Part shown: positions 36,387-49,655 of the stretch, in pieces
Position numbering within the stretch: position 1 is the first letter of the stretch
Layout: each line of letters opens with the position of its first letter
Origin: Eunapius fragilis
Taxonomy: Eukaryota; Porifera; Demospongiae; Spongillida; Spongillidae
DNA: 64,000 nt
Assembly (NCBI GenBank): GCA_963681505.1
Contig: OY811980.1
Location: 4,117,004 to 4,181,003 of the forward strand
Direction of reading: 5' to 3'
Notes under the pieces: model-generated
Told to the model about the DNA's origin: nothing
What the model saw: the letters and a program-made list of their open reading frames with translations, nothing else
Databases searched by the model: none
Translations under genes and position numbers: made by a program

Positions 36387-36850
36387 CGCGTGTTTATGTC
36401 TTTAAATGCAAAATGTTATATGGTATATTAGCCAGTTAGCCAATACATTTTGTAATAGCCAGAGATTAGCCAGCCAGCCTCATTAGCTACTTAGCCATTG
36501 GAGCCCTACGACGACGGAGAAGAATTGGCCTGGGAACGAGAACAAACACGAGCTTGTGTGTTCTCTGAAAGAAAACAGTTTGAAGACTGGAACAAAACAT
36601 AAAAATGACCGTCGTTGCCTTCTGGTTCGATTGCAACAAAGAGCTAAACTATCCGTTTCTTGGCACGCGAGTTATACGCGGGTCGCGTATTTTTAAATGA
36701 TTTTACGACCCGGGTCAATGGACGAAAAAGTACAAAGAATCTAATCATCCATGATTAGTTTGACGTCACATCCGGACTGCTACTCTTGTACAGTGTGTTT
36801 CAACGTGTATACCGCCATCCTTGGGAAATCTTACGGAATAAACAGCTGCT
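36387..36850. other. Intergenic, no gene seen
   Basis: No exon supported between the Ginger-like element and the THAP-like fragment. Confidence 0.45.
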
Positions 36851-36955
36851 ATGCCTGGCACATGGTGCCGAGTGTGTGACAACAGCAAGTCCGGCGATCC
36901 AAATGCCTCCTTTCATAGATTCCCTGCAAACCTAGAAAGGCGGCTATCTGGCTAG
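36851..36955 (+). pseudogene. THAP-type zinc-finger N-terminal fragment
   Basis: Starting at an ATG the frame reads MPGTWCRVCDNSKSGDPNAS followed by FHRFPANLERR, then stops (TAG) after 34 codons. A start with a CxxC pair and a FHRFP block is typical of the first part of a THAP domain. The later W, C..H and AVPTIF parts are not found downstream. It could be a first exon whose donor I cannot place, or a relic of a gene or P-like transposon. Confidence 0.5.
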
Positions 36956-37665
36956 CTTACCGTGTTTAACTTACAGCCAAAGGATATATAGCCTCACCAT
37001 CGCGTTTGCTCCATCAGACATTTTCCAAATAGCGATGCGAATAACAACCCCGAAACTACTCTCCTCGCCCCCCTCGAACCAAGAGGGCAAAAAACCGAGA
37101 GGCCAATAAGCAGCTAACTGGACTATAGCTTCTCTATCATCAACGTCAGTAACATCGGCACCATCAAGCATATGCATGCAGCAAGTCTGTGACAACATCC
37201 ACCTTTAAATTAAACAACCTCCACTTCCTGTAGCTGATTTCGGAGTACAACTAGTGAGCGACTATCAAGTGCATGAGATGCCCAACAATGTTGACGATGC
37301 CTCACAGTCTAGCGCATTGCCTACCGATGGGTTCAATCTAGCTCCCTTCAGACTGAATCATTAGTTAGCGATGGCTGCCGGTTCGCCTTCAGGCGCATTC
37401 GGTTCTACTACTTGGATACCGTCACTGTGGTGCACAATTGCCGCCATTACAAGAGGAGGGTCCGCTGTAGAGTTGTCGGCCGTGGCTGGTTGCTTTAATT
37501 TTTACTTGCAACAAGAATGAAGCAGTTTGATTTTCTATTCGTGCGTTATAGACGAGCTGTCCTGAACAGCGCGCCCATTCTTCAAAAAGATGCGCTCATT
37601 TAAAAAAATCATTTTTACTAGCTGAGCGCTATTTGTGGCCAGTGTCCTTAGTTGCGGATCGCGAT

Positions 37666-37747
37666 TAGTCTCGTGCCCAGACCCAATGCATCGCTACGCA
37701 AGCGTCTCATCCGCAGCTGCGATGCATTGGGTCTGGGCACGAGACTA
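37666..37747. mobile_element. 82-bp hairpin mini-element, 29-bp inverted repeats, 9-bp target duplication
   Basis: The left arm TAGTCTCGTGCCCAGACCC extends to GCATCGC and is exactly inverted at the right. A 24-nt loop lies between the arms. The flanks are GATCGCGAT on both sides (37657-37665 and 37748-37756). A 9-bp duplication would fit a Mutator-type origin, but the size is very small. A degenerate relative is at 1083-1159. Confidence 0.8.
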
Positions 37748-38329
37748 GATCGCGATACTTTGTAACACACTTGTGATGTATAAACAAACACTTATGCTAA
37801 ACTATACTGTATAACATATTTAAGATGGCGGACACTAGTAAAACTTGATGTGGTCCCTAGAGCTTGTCTATACACTGAATTTTTATTTCATGAAAACAAC
37901 AATATTGATGGAGACTTCAATCCTGAAAAAAAAAAATTCAGTGTATTGATCCGGAAACCGTCTCAATACAGTAATCCGCGAAATGATGATAATGCCCTTT
38001 CATCACCTACTAAAGTTATTAATATCTATAGATTGAGCTTCAATTTGACACCAAAGAAGTCACTAGCAAATAAATAATGGAAACGTTATGAGCCTGCTGA
38101 GTTGCAAATTTTCCGGAAAAATTAATTATTCGGTGCAGTATATTTGTAAACCATTAAGGTTATAACTAATAACTGGTTCAAGTAACATTCATCCTTAGAT
38201 AGACAAATATGAGTCATCACATTAGGATCTGAAGATGTGAAGCATGCCCCACTTATATTGGAATGACCCAGCTACATGTTCAAAAGCACATGTGAGTACT
38301 AGTTACTTTATTTGCTTACATTGTGACAG

Positions 38330-38995
38330 ATATCAAGATGCATGGCCACCAAAATGATACTAGCATGGCTATACTGGAGTACTGTCCTCCGTCAGATGTG
38401 CAGAGAGGGTTGAATCGGAGAGTGAGTATTGTTGTGTTAGCTGAGACCACTCCAGGAGTCACTGAGGTGCCATTTTCTACAACTACACTTGCTCAATTTT
38501 TCAACCACATCACGTGAGGAACAACTACCAGTCCATTTACTACCATCACTGTACATGTGAGTGTGTATGGACTTTTGGCAGTGGAACTACCTGATGGAGT
38601 GATGGTAACCGGACTTTTGGCAGTGGAGCTACCTGATGGAGTGATGGTAACCAGAGGAGCTGGGAGAGCTGGGAGGGAGGAGGGGTGGATGGTGAACATC
38701 TGGTGTCACCTGCTCTAACATCTAATGACCTTTCACTGTGATTGGTGATGTGGAAGAATTGACAGCTATTGAAGTGTCCACATACTGCTGACCTGATGCA
38801 GAACCACTTTCTGAACAGTTGTACACTCCAGTATCACTGGTGTTGAGAGGATATAACTGTACAGTTGTCTGGTTGACACCAGACCACTGGAGATATGTCC
38901 TCCTGGTCTAGTCCACAAGGAGTTAAAGGTGACAGGAGTGTCCACTTGTGGGATGAGCTGAACATTACAGGTGAGGTTGATAACCGGCCCCTAAC
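38330..38995 (-). pseudogene. Inverted partial copy of the phosphatase Ig exons
   Basis: Minus-strand sequence matches the plus-strand Ig exons at about 47010-47600, including the intron between them. Shared pieces are MFTIHPSS, ITPSGSSTA, LTCTVMVVNGLVVVP, VMWLKN and the RGLNRRVSIVV antisense string. A 42-bp piece (GGACTTTTGGCAGTGGAACT onward) is duplicated in tandem at about 38566-38650, and both ends are cut off. There is no open reading frame through it. Confidence 0.8.
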
Positions 38996-41900
38996 CTGTC
39001 ATTTAATTCTGTCAGAATGCTCCCTCATGCTTTAATAGCTTGTAATTGGTGTAATTCCCATTGTGCTCGGCACAGTAAATTGTTTGCCCAAAAGGGGTCA
39101 GGCAACAGCCAGCCAGTTGGGTGCTAAGCATGACTGGAACCAAGGTTATCATTTGTTAACCCAAGGTAAGGTTGTTAGGTCAGGGTAGAAGCCCAAAGGG
39201 TGCTGCCTGCCATTGATGTATAAACAATGTCCAGAGAAAATGTATTGACGCATTCGGAAAACTGCAGCTTACTGCAGAACAAAACCAAATATTGATTAGA
39301 TACTCTCAGATTTGCAATGTTGGGGCTATTTGGCATTTTTAAAGTAGTTTTTTTGCACCTTAGGTACTTATATCCGCACTTCCACATTAATTATGCAAGG
39401 TTTCCAAGGTCCATTCATTTTACCTCTTTTCGTTATTCAGTCATCAATAGTTTCCCAACCAAATGATATTTTCCTTAGATGCTCATGGAGAGCAGTCAGT
39501 GTGCTTATTTATCATCAATTTTTCAGAGCTTAGGGCCTTCAAATCGCACCTCCTTTGAATGGTTAATTGAGATACACCCCACATACAAGATGCGTAACAC
39601 GATCATCACATGCCACTTATCGTCAGTCAGCCGTGCCCAGACCTAGATGTTGTAGTTCAATGACCAATAATTATTGTAATGTACTGACTTAGCATGCATG
39701 ACCACATGTAGGAGTGGCTAGGTTGCACGAATTGGGATTAAATGTTACAAAGATGGAGGTGGCAATTACACAAAAGGGTTTGCCATGAACACTTCTTAAT
39801 ATTTGTTTCATGGACGAATGGCTATTTGTAACAAAGCTTCAGTGGGGTACGGAGCCTTCAGGAAGAGGGGGGTCGAATTTTTGGTTAATAGGTGACCTTA
39901 CAATAACATACATGCGTCATCATCATACAGCAGGGGCAGATAAAAGGATTTTTGAAAAGGGGGGTTTACAGGTCAGACCGGCGATACAAAAAGCGAGGGG
40001 GGGGGGGGGGGGGGGGGGCTATAGCATCAGGCCTGAGGAGAGGGGGGAACTGTATATATAGTACACTTCAGGCCCTGTGTCCACTCCCATACGGTAGGTA
40101 TATACTTACTCAATGGTGAAGGTGACCTCACTTTGGGGAGGGGGGTTGTTCTTACCCATCAACCCCCTCTCCTCTTCTGTTTACGCCATGGCTTTGAGCC
40201 GCGTCATGTTTATCAAAGTACGATATCAACCCCCACGGAAGGTTGGTAATCCTAAGGGTAGCATCCAGTGTAACTAGATCCCTTCAACTGAATGGAAAAA
40301 GCTTTTTTCCAGTGTATGTGACTGTGTGCTGATGGTAGTGTTCACTGTTATGTTCAATATTGTAGTGTGTGCTGATGTGTAGAGCTATTGGTGTGTTTGC
40401 ATGTGTGTGTGTGCATGTGTGTGTGTGCTAAACTCATGTCGGTCTAACGATGTGTAGGTTAGGTGGTTGGCCGGCTATACGCTGTGCTGGTGTGCCAGTG
40501 GGGTAACCTGGTGTGTATATGTAGTTATTAAGGAATAACAAGTGACACAACCCATCATCGAGAAGAAACATTAGTGGGAGGAGGGGGGGGGGAAGAGACA
40601 AATGTTAAGTTGAAACTTTTAGGAGCACTTTATACCAAGCGAGCCAGTTCTGTGCATGGGTTGTGTAACTTGTTATCCCTTCATTGCCAAAGAGGAGGCA
40701 AATGTATGGGAGGGGTGGGGCACTCCTGCCCCATAAATTAAACTATGCTGTTGCGTAGGGTCATTTGGAATGTACACACTGTTGCTAATGTGTACTGGTG
40801 TGTGGTTGGTAGAGAGTATGAGTTGGGTGTGTATTGCTGATGGGGGGTTATATAGTTGTGTATGATGGAGTGTACACTCATGTTAGGGGTTAAAAATGTT
40901 ATTTAGTACGTTGGGCGAGTAATATAGACTTCTGAGTGTGACTGTGTTTTTGTGAACTTAGAGTGCACACTTGTTAGTATCTGTGGGTTATGTGTGTGAT
41001 GGTGAGTATAATACTGTGCAGGGCAACATTTACTCACCTATATGCTTGATCATCATGCCTGATGCTTGCTGAAGTCATACAAGCTGATGTTTCCCAGGTG
41101 TGATGAAGCAAGTATGCTAAAACCCAAGCACCATACAATGGTAGATGTAAAGAGCATAGCATACTAGTGGCATACATGTATTTATGCACCCCAAGAAGTC
41201 ACAAGACAGAAGCAAAAAGGATACTCAAGCATTAAATAATTTAAGCCTCACATTCCTTTCAAAGTCTATTAGGCCTATATGTCAGAAATATGCGCTCCTA
41301 ACTTTATACGGCTGTATGTGCAGTACTTTCACACAGTACGAACAGGTTGATCAAAGGATGAGGTCATGATTCTGGCGGTATACTGCTGTTCCTGGGGAGG
41401 GGGGAAGCAAAGTGATTGTCTGGAAGGTCTTAGGAGTACAGTATGGGATCGCAGCCTTCAACCCCATCGGTGTCAGCGCGTTAAGTTTAAACAACTTGTA
41501 TTATGGTGAATGTGACGTGTACTATATGCAAGCATAGTACTTATGCATATCCGCCACTTCTGTAACAGTAACAATATAGCCATTTTGCACTTAGTAATAA
41601 TCCACAATTGTACATAACTCATCTTGTGGTTGGTTGTCTGGTTGGTTGTCTATGTGCCTGGGGTACATGAGAGTGGATATGAGTTTATTAACGAAATGCT
41701 GCTTATTGTAGTTATTGAAGCTAACGTCAGTGTTGAAATTATAATTACCCTGAAAAACCTGCATAAGAACTGTGTTGAGAGTGAACTCTACAAGAGCATG
41801 TATGAAGTCCACAAGGGGTAAGCCTTTTCTGAAATTATTGAACCCTTATTAGTACAGATTATGGGTGGTAAGTGGTTTACATAGACAAGCAAGCCAAATG

Positions 41901-42178
41901 GCAATGCGTTCATATCCTAGACTACAGTGACACAGAATCACACGTACTTTGTACATGTTCTACATGGAAGTGAATGCATGTATAGCGCTAAGGAGAGGTG
42001 GAAACAGGACTTCGTGTGGGGGTGTAACATCTGATTTCCCTGCCTAATTGTTGGCAGTGCCTGCTAGGTTGTTGCATTGTCACCTTTTTAGTTGTGAAAT
42101 AACTAATCATAGGTTATATTGCTACATCATACATTGCATGTCTATGCTGAAGTACCAAAATGATTCAAGGTGTTTGAA
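38996..42178. other. Gene-free stretch
   Basis: No exon supported. It holds a G run of 22 nt at 39997-40018, TG-rich loose repeats around 40330-40860 and ordinary AT-rich DNA. Confidence 0.5.
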
Positions 42179-42350
42179 ACTGTATCTCCTATATAGTCAG
42201 TGAGCTCACTGCCTCTTCCCCAGGTCGCTGTGCATACTACTGTATCTCCTGGCCAGTGAGATTACTGCCTCTTCCCCAGGTCACTGTGCATACTACTGTA
42301 TCTCCTGGTCAGTGAGATCACTGCCTCTTCCCCAGGTCACTGTGCACACT
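42179..42350. repeat. Three tandem copies of a 56-60-bp unit
   Basis: Unit ACTGTATCTCCTGGCCAGTG followed by AGATTACTGCCTCTTCCCCA and GGTCACTGTGCATACT. The first copy is a few nucleotides longer, and copies differ by only a few bases. Confidence 0.85.
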
Positions 42351-44360
42351 ACCATATTGACTGTAAGTGGTTAAGTCAGCATACAGCATACAGCGTTTTG
42401 CACATCAGTACAGTGATGCGACTTCTAATGTGTTTGGTGGTGAAGGATGAAGCTATCTGATCCATCCAGTTCTTCAGTATGGCACAGATGTAGTTAGCAA
42501 TCTAAACAATACCATGTTACCCTGTCATGAGGGTGAGAGCTTGCTGGCCAGGTTGGCTTCTTTCATTAAATGCGTCTGTACACCACCAGGCTGGCCATCA
42601 ATTTACAAAATGATCACATGAAAAAGGGTAAAATAACAAGAGGTCACAGGAATACAGCATGAAAAGAAATGGAACATGGCTGAGAGATCACAATAATGCA
42701 CACAATCAAGGGTATATTTTTAATTGTGAGGCTCATTTTCAAAAATGAAAGAGTGTTACATTACTCAGTACTTGCTATGGTTCATTTAAATGTAATATCG
42801 ATGTGAGAAATATTGCACCTGCCTTATCCCTTATAGTCATTACACAGCACAGGACCATGGGTACAGTTTTCTGTTGCCGTTTTCTTTGTTTGTACTTGTG
42901 CTCTGTGGAGGGGCTCTTCTCCTGGATGTTTGGCATTTGCGAATCATGCTGGGAGCCACCATAACAGAGGAGGGTGTTGGATGAAGTGTGAAAGGAAAGA
43001 ATGATCCAAACCTTTGCTGCTCAGCTAGGGTATGGAGTTCTGAGGACTGGATCAGTCATATAGTTTTGTGACGAGGAAGATGTATGCACATGTAGGAAGC
43101 TGGGTTGCATTAAACTGAGCACTGGTGGAAAGGAAAAGAAACTGAATGTAGGAACCCCTTCTTCCAGTCTCTGGGCACCTTCCTCCTAACATAGAGAATA
43201 ATGGGAACCTATTTGCCACCACACCTTACCTCCCACAGCTTGGCAATTATCATTACCTTGTACTCCTTGTCACTTTGATGTTCCTCACAGTGTCAACTCC
43301 ATCTTCCTAACTAACTCATCTAAATGCAAGCCTGGAAGTGCACGTACAGCCTTGACTTGGTCTTTTCATTGTCATGGTCATATGTGAGGCACATAGTAAA
43401 GAACTGTCACAATGCTAATGGGGACATTGCAGCAATTCAGTTAACAACAGAGATTAACAGCATGCACATTTACAGAAGAGGTGTCTATTATTGTAAGCCT
43501 ACCATGTATGTAATACTGACAAATTTTCCCTTTGTTCAGTAAGCAAACAGCCTTGTGTAGCCTCGAAAGCACAGCAAATCAATGGGTGTTGTTTGAGTCT
43601 GTATAAAAATTGCAATGTGAACGGAGCAGTACAGCAGTCGTCTGGGCTCGACGGTGCGCATGTTCAAGTTTTAAAGACCCTGCATTTATTCGCACACGTG
43701 TGAATTCGCATTTTTCTATCGGGTTCAATTATATTTTTAAAGATGCTGCACAAATTAAAGATCATTAAGGCAAGACAATCGTTGTGTTGAACTCGGTTCA
43801 ACTACGAAGTCTTAAGCTATAGAGCAATCATCTTGATATAGAGGAATGTTCATGTGGTAGTAAATATAAAGATGTTGTTGATACATGTATGCTATGAAAG
43901 CGCGATCGGTATTTCACAGGCGTTATATAAAATGACTAAATGTATTTTTAAAAAATCTTTTCCAACGATCACATACAGGTAGTTGTGGAGTTGTCATGAA
44001 GCCTTTCAGTTTTGTTTAGAAAGGTAAAAAATTACATTTTAAATATTTGCACGTGAGCTTGAGCGGTATAGCGCCGACGACAACGATCTGTGCAGTTTCG
44101 TTTATTTTACTGGTGTTTTGAAAGTCAAATCTCACTGAGATTAAAACCATCGAGAGCATCCGACAGCATCAATATCGCTCTGGCAACAGGTATAGGTGTC
44201 ACATAGGCAAATAAATGCGTTCCGGCATTATGCGATGTATTATGCTAGCATGTTTATACTAAGAAGACTGGTTTTCTTACAAACGGTACGGAAGACTATG
44301 CATCTGAAGATGGCTTTATGAAAGCTGATGCTGATGACCCTTCAGGTTTGTTTGATGATC
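42351..44360. other. Gene-free stretch
   Basis: No exon or structured repeat that I can support. Confidence 0.45.
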
Positions 44361-44364
44361 TAGT

Positions 44365-45390
44365 TTGGTTAAGTATGAAAATTTGTATGAGAATGATGAC
44401 GATGATGATTATGATGATTGTGCTGGCAGTAATGACCGTAGTTGTGGTGCTGGTAGTGGTGTTAGGGTTAATAGTGGTCAAGGTGGTGGGTGTAGTGGTC
44501 AAGGTGGTGGTCAAGGTTGTTGTGGTGGTCAAGGTAGTCATGGTGGTCAAGGTCATCATGTTGGTCAAGGTAGTCATGGTGATCAAGGTAGTTTAGGTAT
44601 AAAGGATAGATCATTTCTGAGAATATGGCACAAGTATTGTAAAGACATAAAAATCCAAGGAGCTCGAAGTGACCTATGTGACACCTGTGACAAAAAATTA
44701 ACATCACTGAGGCATAGTTTGTTACCATCACAACGAGATAGGATAAAAAAGAGTATATAGAGCATTGTCAATTAGCTACCCAACTTCGGGAAGTCTACGC
44801 AACAAACATTGCCAATGAAGAAAATGACAGCAAAGATCACACAACATTGCAAACTTACATTTCCTCTCAAATACCACACCTTCCATCCATCCAGGCTGTA
44901 CGTATGAACCACTCATTTGATTACTGTCAGCAAGTTTCATTACCATATAGTTCACAGCAGCGTGGAAAACTTTATTTTCGGTCACCCCGAAAGGTACAGG
45001 TATTTGGAGCTTGTGCAGAGGCTGATCATCGTCAAGTCTACTTTCTAATTGATGAGTCCGAATAGATTGGGAAAGGCTCAAACACAGTTGTTAGCTTGCT
45101 GCATGCCTACTTACTGTGTAGGGCAAAATAAGAACAAAGCAATGATTTGGTATCTTGCATGGCGCATAATCTGTAACCTGCATGATAGAATACAACTTCT
45201 TTATGTTGCCGGGTCATACAAAGTTCACGCCAGATTCCTTTTTTGGCTTGTTAAAAAATACTATCGTTGTCAGCACACTGTAGATGACATGAGTGACCTT
45301 GCCAGGTGTGTAAGAGACTGTACACATAATGCTAATTGCATACCACAGCTATTCAAGGATTGGAACTGTAACGTAGGTATACTAGTTTAA
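44365..45390 (+). pseudogene. Decayed transposon-type protein with a GQNKNK motif
   Basis: The plus-strand pieces in order are an Asp-rich and GGQG-repeat start (44365-44600), FLRIWHKYCKDIKIQGARSD with a CDTCDKK zinc-like pair, MNHSFDYCQQVSLPYSSQQ, KLYFRSPRKVQVFGACAEAD, RQVYFLID, then VGQNKNKAMIWYLAWRI and FLFWLVKKYYRC. This order resembles large multi-copy proteins of cnidarians, sponges and fish thought to be transposon-derived. At least three frame changes (near 44755, 45060 and 45115) show it is dead. Function unknown. Confidence 0.6.
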
Positions 45391-45671
45391 TAGAAATCAC
45401 CACTGAAACGTAGAACAGACCAAGCAAAAATGCTCACTATCTATATACCAGTAGTCACATGCACACAGAATGTTCTAGCTCGATCTAAAACCAGTCTGAT
45501 CAGTTCATTAGCACTTCAGGTGTTAAACACTGATTAAAAGTATTTTATTTGGACATGTGCAGTATAGGGGTAAACAAAAACTTGTACAATACAGATAAAC
45601 AAGCACATAATGTTAAATTACCTACCACCTAGACTAAATAATATATCAGTAGCCGGTGTCTGAGATGGCCC

Positions 45672-45770
45672 TGGACAGCAGAGCCCTCACATTTGCCCTA
45701 ACAAGGGTCATGCTCAACCTCTCCAATTGTCCATTTCCTTGTGGATGATAAGCAGTAGCCTGTGTACGCT
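45672..45770 (-). pseudogene. Trace of a retroelement integrase
   Basis: The minus strand reads QATAYHPQGNGQLERLSMTL, close to the region around the catalytic Glu in Ty3/gypsy-type integrases. Nothing else of the element is recognised nearby, so it is a short relic. Confidence 0.6.
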
Positions 45771-45950
45771 GTAATTATAACCAGTGTTTGCGTACGTAAG
45801 AAGCGCTTAAGTACACCCCGTTTTCACCCTTCAAATTAGCGTATCAAGTTATAACTAGCCCTAGTGCATTGATGGTTTTGTCAATAGCAGTGTATTGAAA
45901 AGCCTTTTCGTATCGCACAATGTCCTACCCAGATTTGGCCAGATATGATT

Positions 45951-46378
45951 GCAAAAGTAAACGTGATTAGGCATTACGGGATGGGAAAAGATTAAGATAG
46001 CGTCTACAGTGCATAACATAGCACAATGTGTCACATGCCATTTGTTCCAAATAGTAAACAAAAAAAAACTTCAAGGACCAAAAAGCCAGGCTGCGCGGAA
46101 TGCAGTGTTACTGTAGGCTTATAGACCTTAACTAAACATGCCTCGCGTGATTTTCGTGCCACGCCCCCTAATGGTTAAGATCAACCGGTGCATGCTGAAC
46201 GATGTAGGCGCGTGATATGCGTTCAGCTTGTAGATGTGATGCTTGTAGATTTTATGAGCGGGATACTGGAGTAGCGTCATGATTTAAGAACGTCATAGCA
46301 TGTGAAAATTGCACAATATTAGGCAATGCAGACGCTATCTTTCCCATCCCGCAGCACCTAAACCTCGTTTACGTTTGC
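45951..46378. mobile_element. 428-bp inverted-repeat element (MITE)
   Basis: The left arm (GCAAAAGTAAACG, CGGGATGGGAAAAGAT, GATAGCGTCTACAGTGC) is inverted at the right (CTATCTTTCCCATCCCG, CGTTTACGTTTGC) over about 60 bp with a few differences. It is non-coding and has no clear target duplication. Confidence 0.75.
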
Positions 46379-46939
46379 AATTCCTAAAATGACAATGAAT
46401 GATGTCAAAAATCCACTGTTCCTAGGTGTGCAAGTCCACTGTTCCGAGCCCGCCCCTGTAGAAGATAGCATTGGAATTCAAAATAGCAGTACTACGCGTG
46501 AGTAGAACAATACACCAGTAATTAACAAGTTAGGTAGTTGCCGAAGTCGCGCGCACGCACGAGCCAATTAGAACTGTCGTGCCGGCGCATGAATAATTAA
46601 ATTTGAAATTCGATTTAAAAGTGCAGCGGCCGCTGCAGCTCCTACGACACTGAGATACTTAGTTTCCAAAAACAGATGGCGTTTAATGCGATACGGTCAG
46701 AGTGATTCATCGGATCATTTAATTACCCAACCTAATGTCTAGCCGCAATCTTTTATTGGCGCCATTAAGTCTTGTGCTAACCTAATGATATCACATGCAC
46801 AAAACACGGAAGCGTTATAAAATCAGTCTGCTGTTAATTATTTCCCCAGCTCAACAACCACTGCAATATTGAATGTTGTGGTTCAAAGTATGTATATGTA
46901 GTGTAATTTACTCATACTAAAAAGCCATCCTTTCCTCAG
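46379..46939. other. Upstream of the phosphatase locus, no exon seen
   Basis: No signal-peptide exon or start codon for the downstream Ig exons could be identified here. A GCGGCCGCTGCAGC patch lies near 46626. Confidence 0.4.
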
Positions 46940-48073
46940 TCCTTCCTCCCACTGTCACCATCACCTCCACACCCATTACCTCCTCATACTATGCTGGTAC
47001 ACCACTCAACCTCACCTGTAATGTTCAGCTCATCCCACAAGTAGACACTCCTGTCATCTTTAACTCCTCGTGGACTGGACCAGGAGATCAGGTCTCCAGT
47101 GGTATTGGTAGAGTTTCCCTCTCCTCTGGTGTCAACCAGACCACTGTACAGTTCTATCCTCTCAACACCAGTGATACTGGAGTGTTCAAATGTTCCGTTA
47201 GTGTTTCTGCATCAGGTCAGCAATATGTGGACACCTCAAAAGCTGTCAGTTCTATGACATTACCAATCACAGTGAAAGGTCAGCAGATATTGTAGCAGTT
47301 GACACCTGATGTTCACCATCCACCCCTCCTCCCTTACAGTTCTTCCTGCTCCTCAGGTGGCCATCACTCCATCAGGGAGCTCCACTGCCGGAAATCCATT
47401 CATACTCACATGTACAGTGATGGTAGTAAATGGACTGGTAGTTGTTCCTCAGGTGATGTGGTTGAAAAATGGAGCAAGTGTAGTTGTAGAAAATGGCACC
47501 TCAGTGACTCCTGGAGTGGTCTCAGCTAACACAACAATACTCACTCTCCGATTCAACCCTCTCCGCACATCTGACAGAGGACAGTACTCCTGTATAGCCA
47601 ATGTCTCTCTCCCAGTAATAGCCATCACAAATCTCTTCAATATCCCCTTCAGTCAATCTGACTGTCCAAAGTGAGTTATGGTGTTCTTTTCCATTACTTG
47701 CTATACCCTTCTCTCCTCCCCAGTTCCTTCTCCCACAGTGTCTATCACAGCAGTACCTAGCCAGGTTATCACTATGGGAGATGGTCTCACCCTGACCTGT
47801 ATTATCCAGTTGGACCCATCAGTGGATAGTACAGTGATGGTGAACAGTACATGGACTGCAACAGGAGGAGCTACCCTCAGTGGTAGTAATCCTTCGTGGA
47901 CTGGGTCATCCTACCAGAGCACACTGATGTTGACTTCACTGGGGACTGGAAATGCTGGAAACTATATCTGTGGAGTGTCAGTTGCTCCCATGGCCTCACC
48001 GTACATCACTGCACCAATGAGAAGGAATGCCTCCATCTTTGGTATCTAAAGAATGCATGACCATCGTCTGTAT

Positions 48074-48077
<4 letters not shown>

Positions 48078-48143
<66 letters not shown>
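48078..48143. repeat. (TG)n microsatellite in the phosphatase locus
   Basis: Pure TG array directly upstream of the KNRY exon acceptor. Confidence 0.9.
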
Positions 48144-48144
<1 letters not shown>

Positions 48145-49497
48145 GCATGCTCTTCCTCTAGCTTCTTGAATGGTGAGTCGCAAGCCAACCCCTGACAAGT
48201 GCTCATGTGGGGCGGAGCCATTCAACAGGGCTAAGAACCGCTATGATAACAAGCTGCCATGTATGGTAATTTGTGGGTCAGGGGAGGAGGATAACTGATG
48301 TTCTCAACAGACAATGCTAGCTTAGCACATCTAAAGAAATCTGGTACCCAAGGTTCAGACTACATCAATGCCAGCTTTGTGGATGTAAGAGATACTTTTT
48401 GATTCTATCAGTCCCATTTTGAATTACCTCCACCCCCTCCACCCCCTACAGGGTTACAAGCAGCGCAATGCTTACATAACCACCCAGGGTCCCCTCAAGA
48501 ACACAATGGAAGACTTCTGGAGGATGGTGTGGGAGTTGAAGAGCAGGGTCATTGTTATGTTGTGTCACCTGACAGAGGAAGAGGTCGTGAATCCTCTTAC
48601 TGCTACTGGCCCACAGAGGAAGGAATAGCTGTGGCTTATGGCAGTATCTCTGCCACATTTGAGTCACAACTGCTGTATGATGGATATGAAGTGAGGACAT
48701 TCAACATCAGGGAGAAGGTATGATAACACAGCCAATAGCCATCATTTGTCCTCAAGAATGGCACTTGTCATGGCTTTTCAAATACACTGCATTGGTGTAT
48801 GATGACAAGGGGATGAATCACCTGCATACCACATCCCATCTGTGAGCATGGAACCAAATCGTCATATAAAACTCATAACATGTACATCTAAGTTATAACA
48901 TGTATGGATGTAATGCTTCAGTGTGCTTTGATTTAATTAATCCATCACCTTAGAGATCTTATAATAATTCCCGTACTCCGTAAAACTCTGATTACTCTGA
49001 ATTACTCTTACCACCTCATGTCCTTTGGTCTGTGTTGATTACTATGGACACTTGATGTCTGGTTACTTTTGCATTTAATTTTCTTACCACTCCAACTCCC
49101 AGAGTCATAGTGGTCACACAGCTTCACTACACAGAATGGCCGGAACATGGAAGGCCTGCCAACGCTGCTTCAGTGGTGGAGCTGATGGACACCCTCACCA
49201 GGACCCAGATCAGCACTGGGAACAAGCCTGTTGTGGTCCACTGCAAGTATGTACACCCTCCCTTATCACCCCCTCACATTCCTCACACCCTCACAGTGAT
49301 GGAGTAGGTCGCACAGGAACATTCATCACCATCTACTCAGAGCTGGAGAGGTTGAAGACAGAGGGTGTTGTTGATGTCTTTCAGCGAGTGAAGTTCTCCA
49401 GGATGGCCAGACCTGGTATTGTGCAGGATGTGGTAAGGACATAGAATGGCATCCATTTTATTGTTCCCTTTCTAAAATTATTCCATTTCTCACTGTT

Positions 49498-49655
49498 TCA
49501 TCCATTTTCCACTCTCATTCTTCCTCCCTCCTCCCTCTCTCACCTTTCATCCTCCCTCCCTCATCTCTCATCCTCCCTCCCTCACCTCTCATCCTCCCTC
49601 CATCACCTCCCATCCTCCCTCCTTCACCTCTCATCCTCCCTCCCTCATATTCATC
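49498..49655. repeat. CACCTCTCATCCTCCCTCC pyrimidine repeat
   Basis: About seven near-copies of a 20-21-nt pyrimidine unit in the last phosphatase intron, next to its acceptor. Confidence 0.8.
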
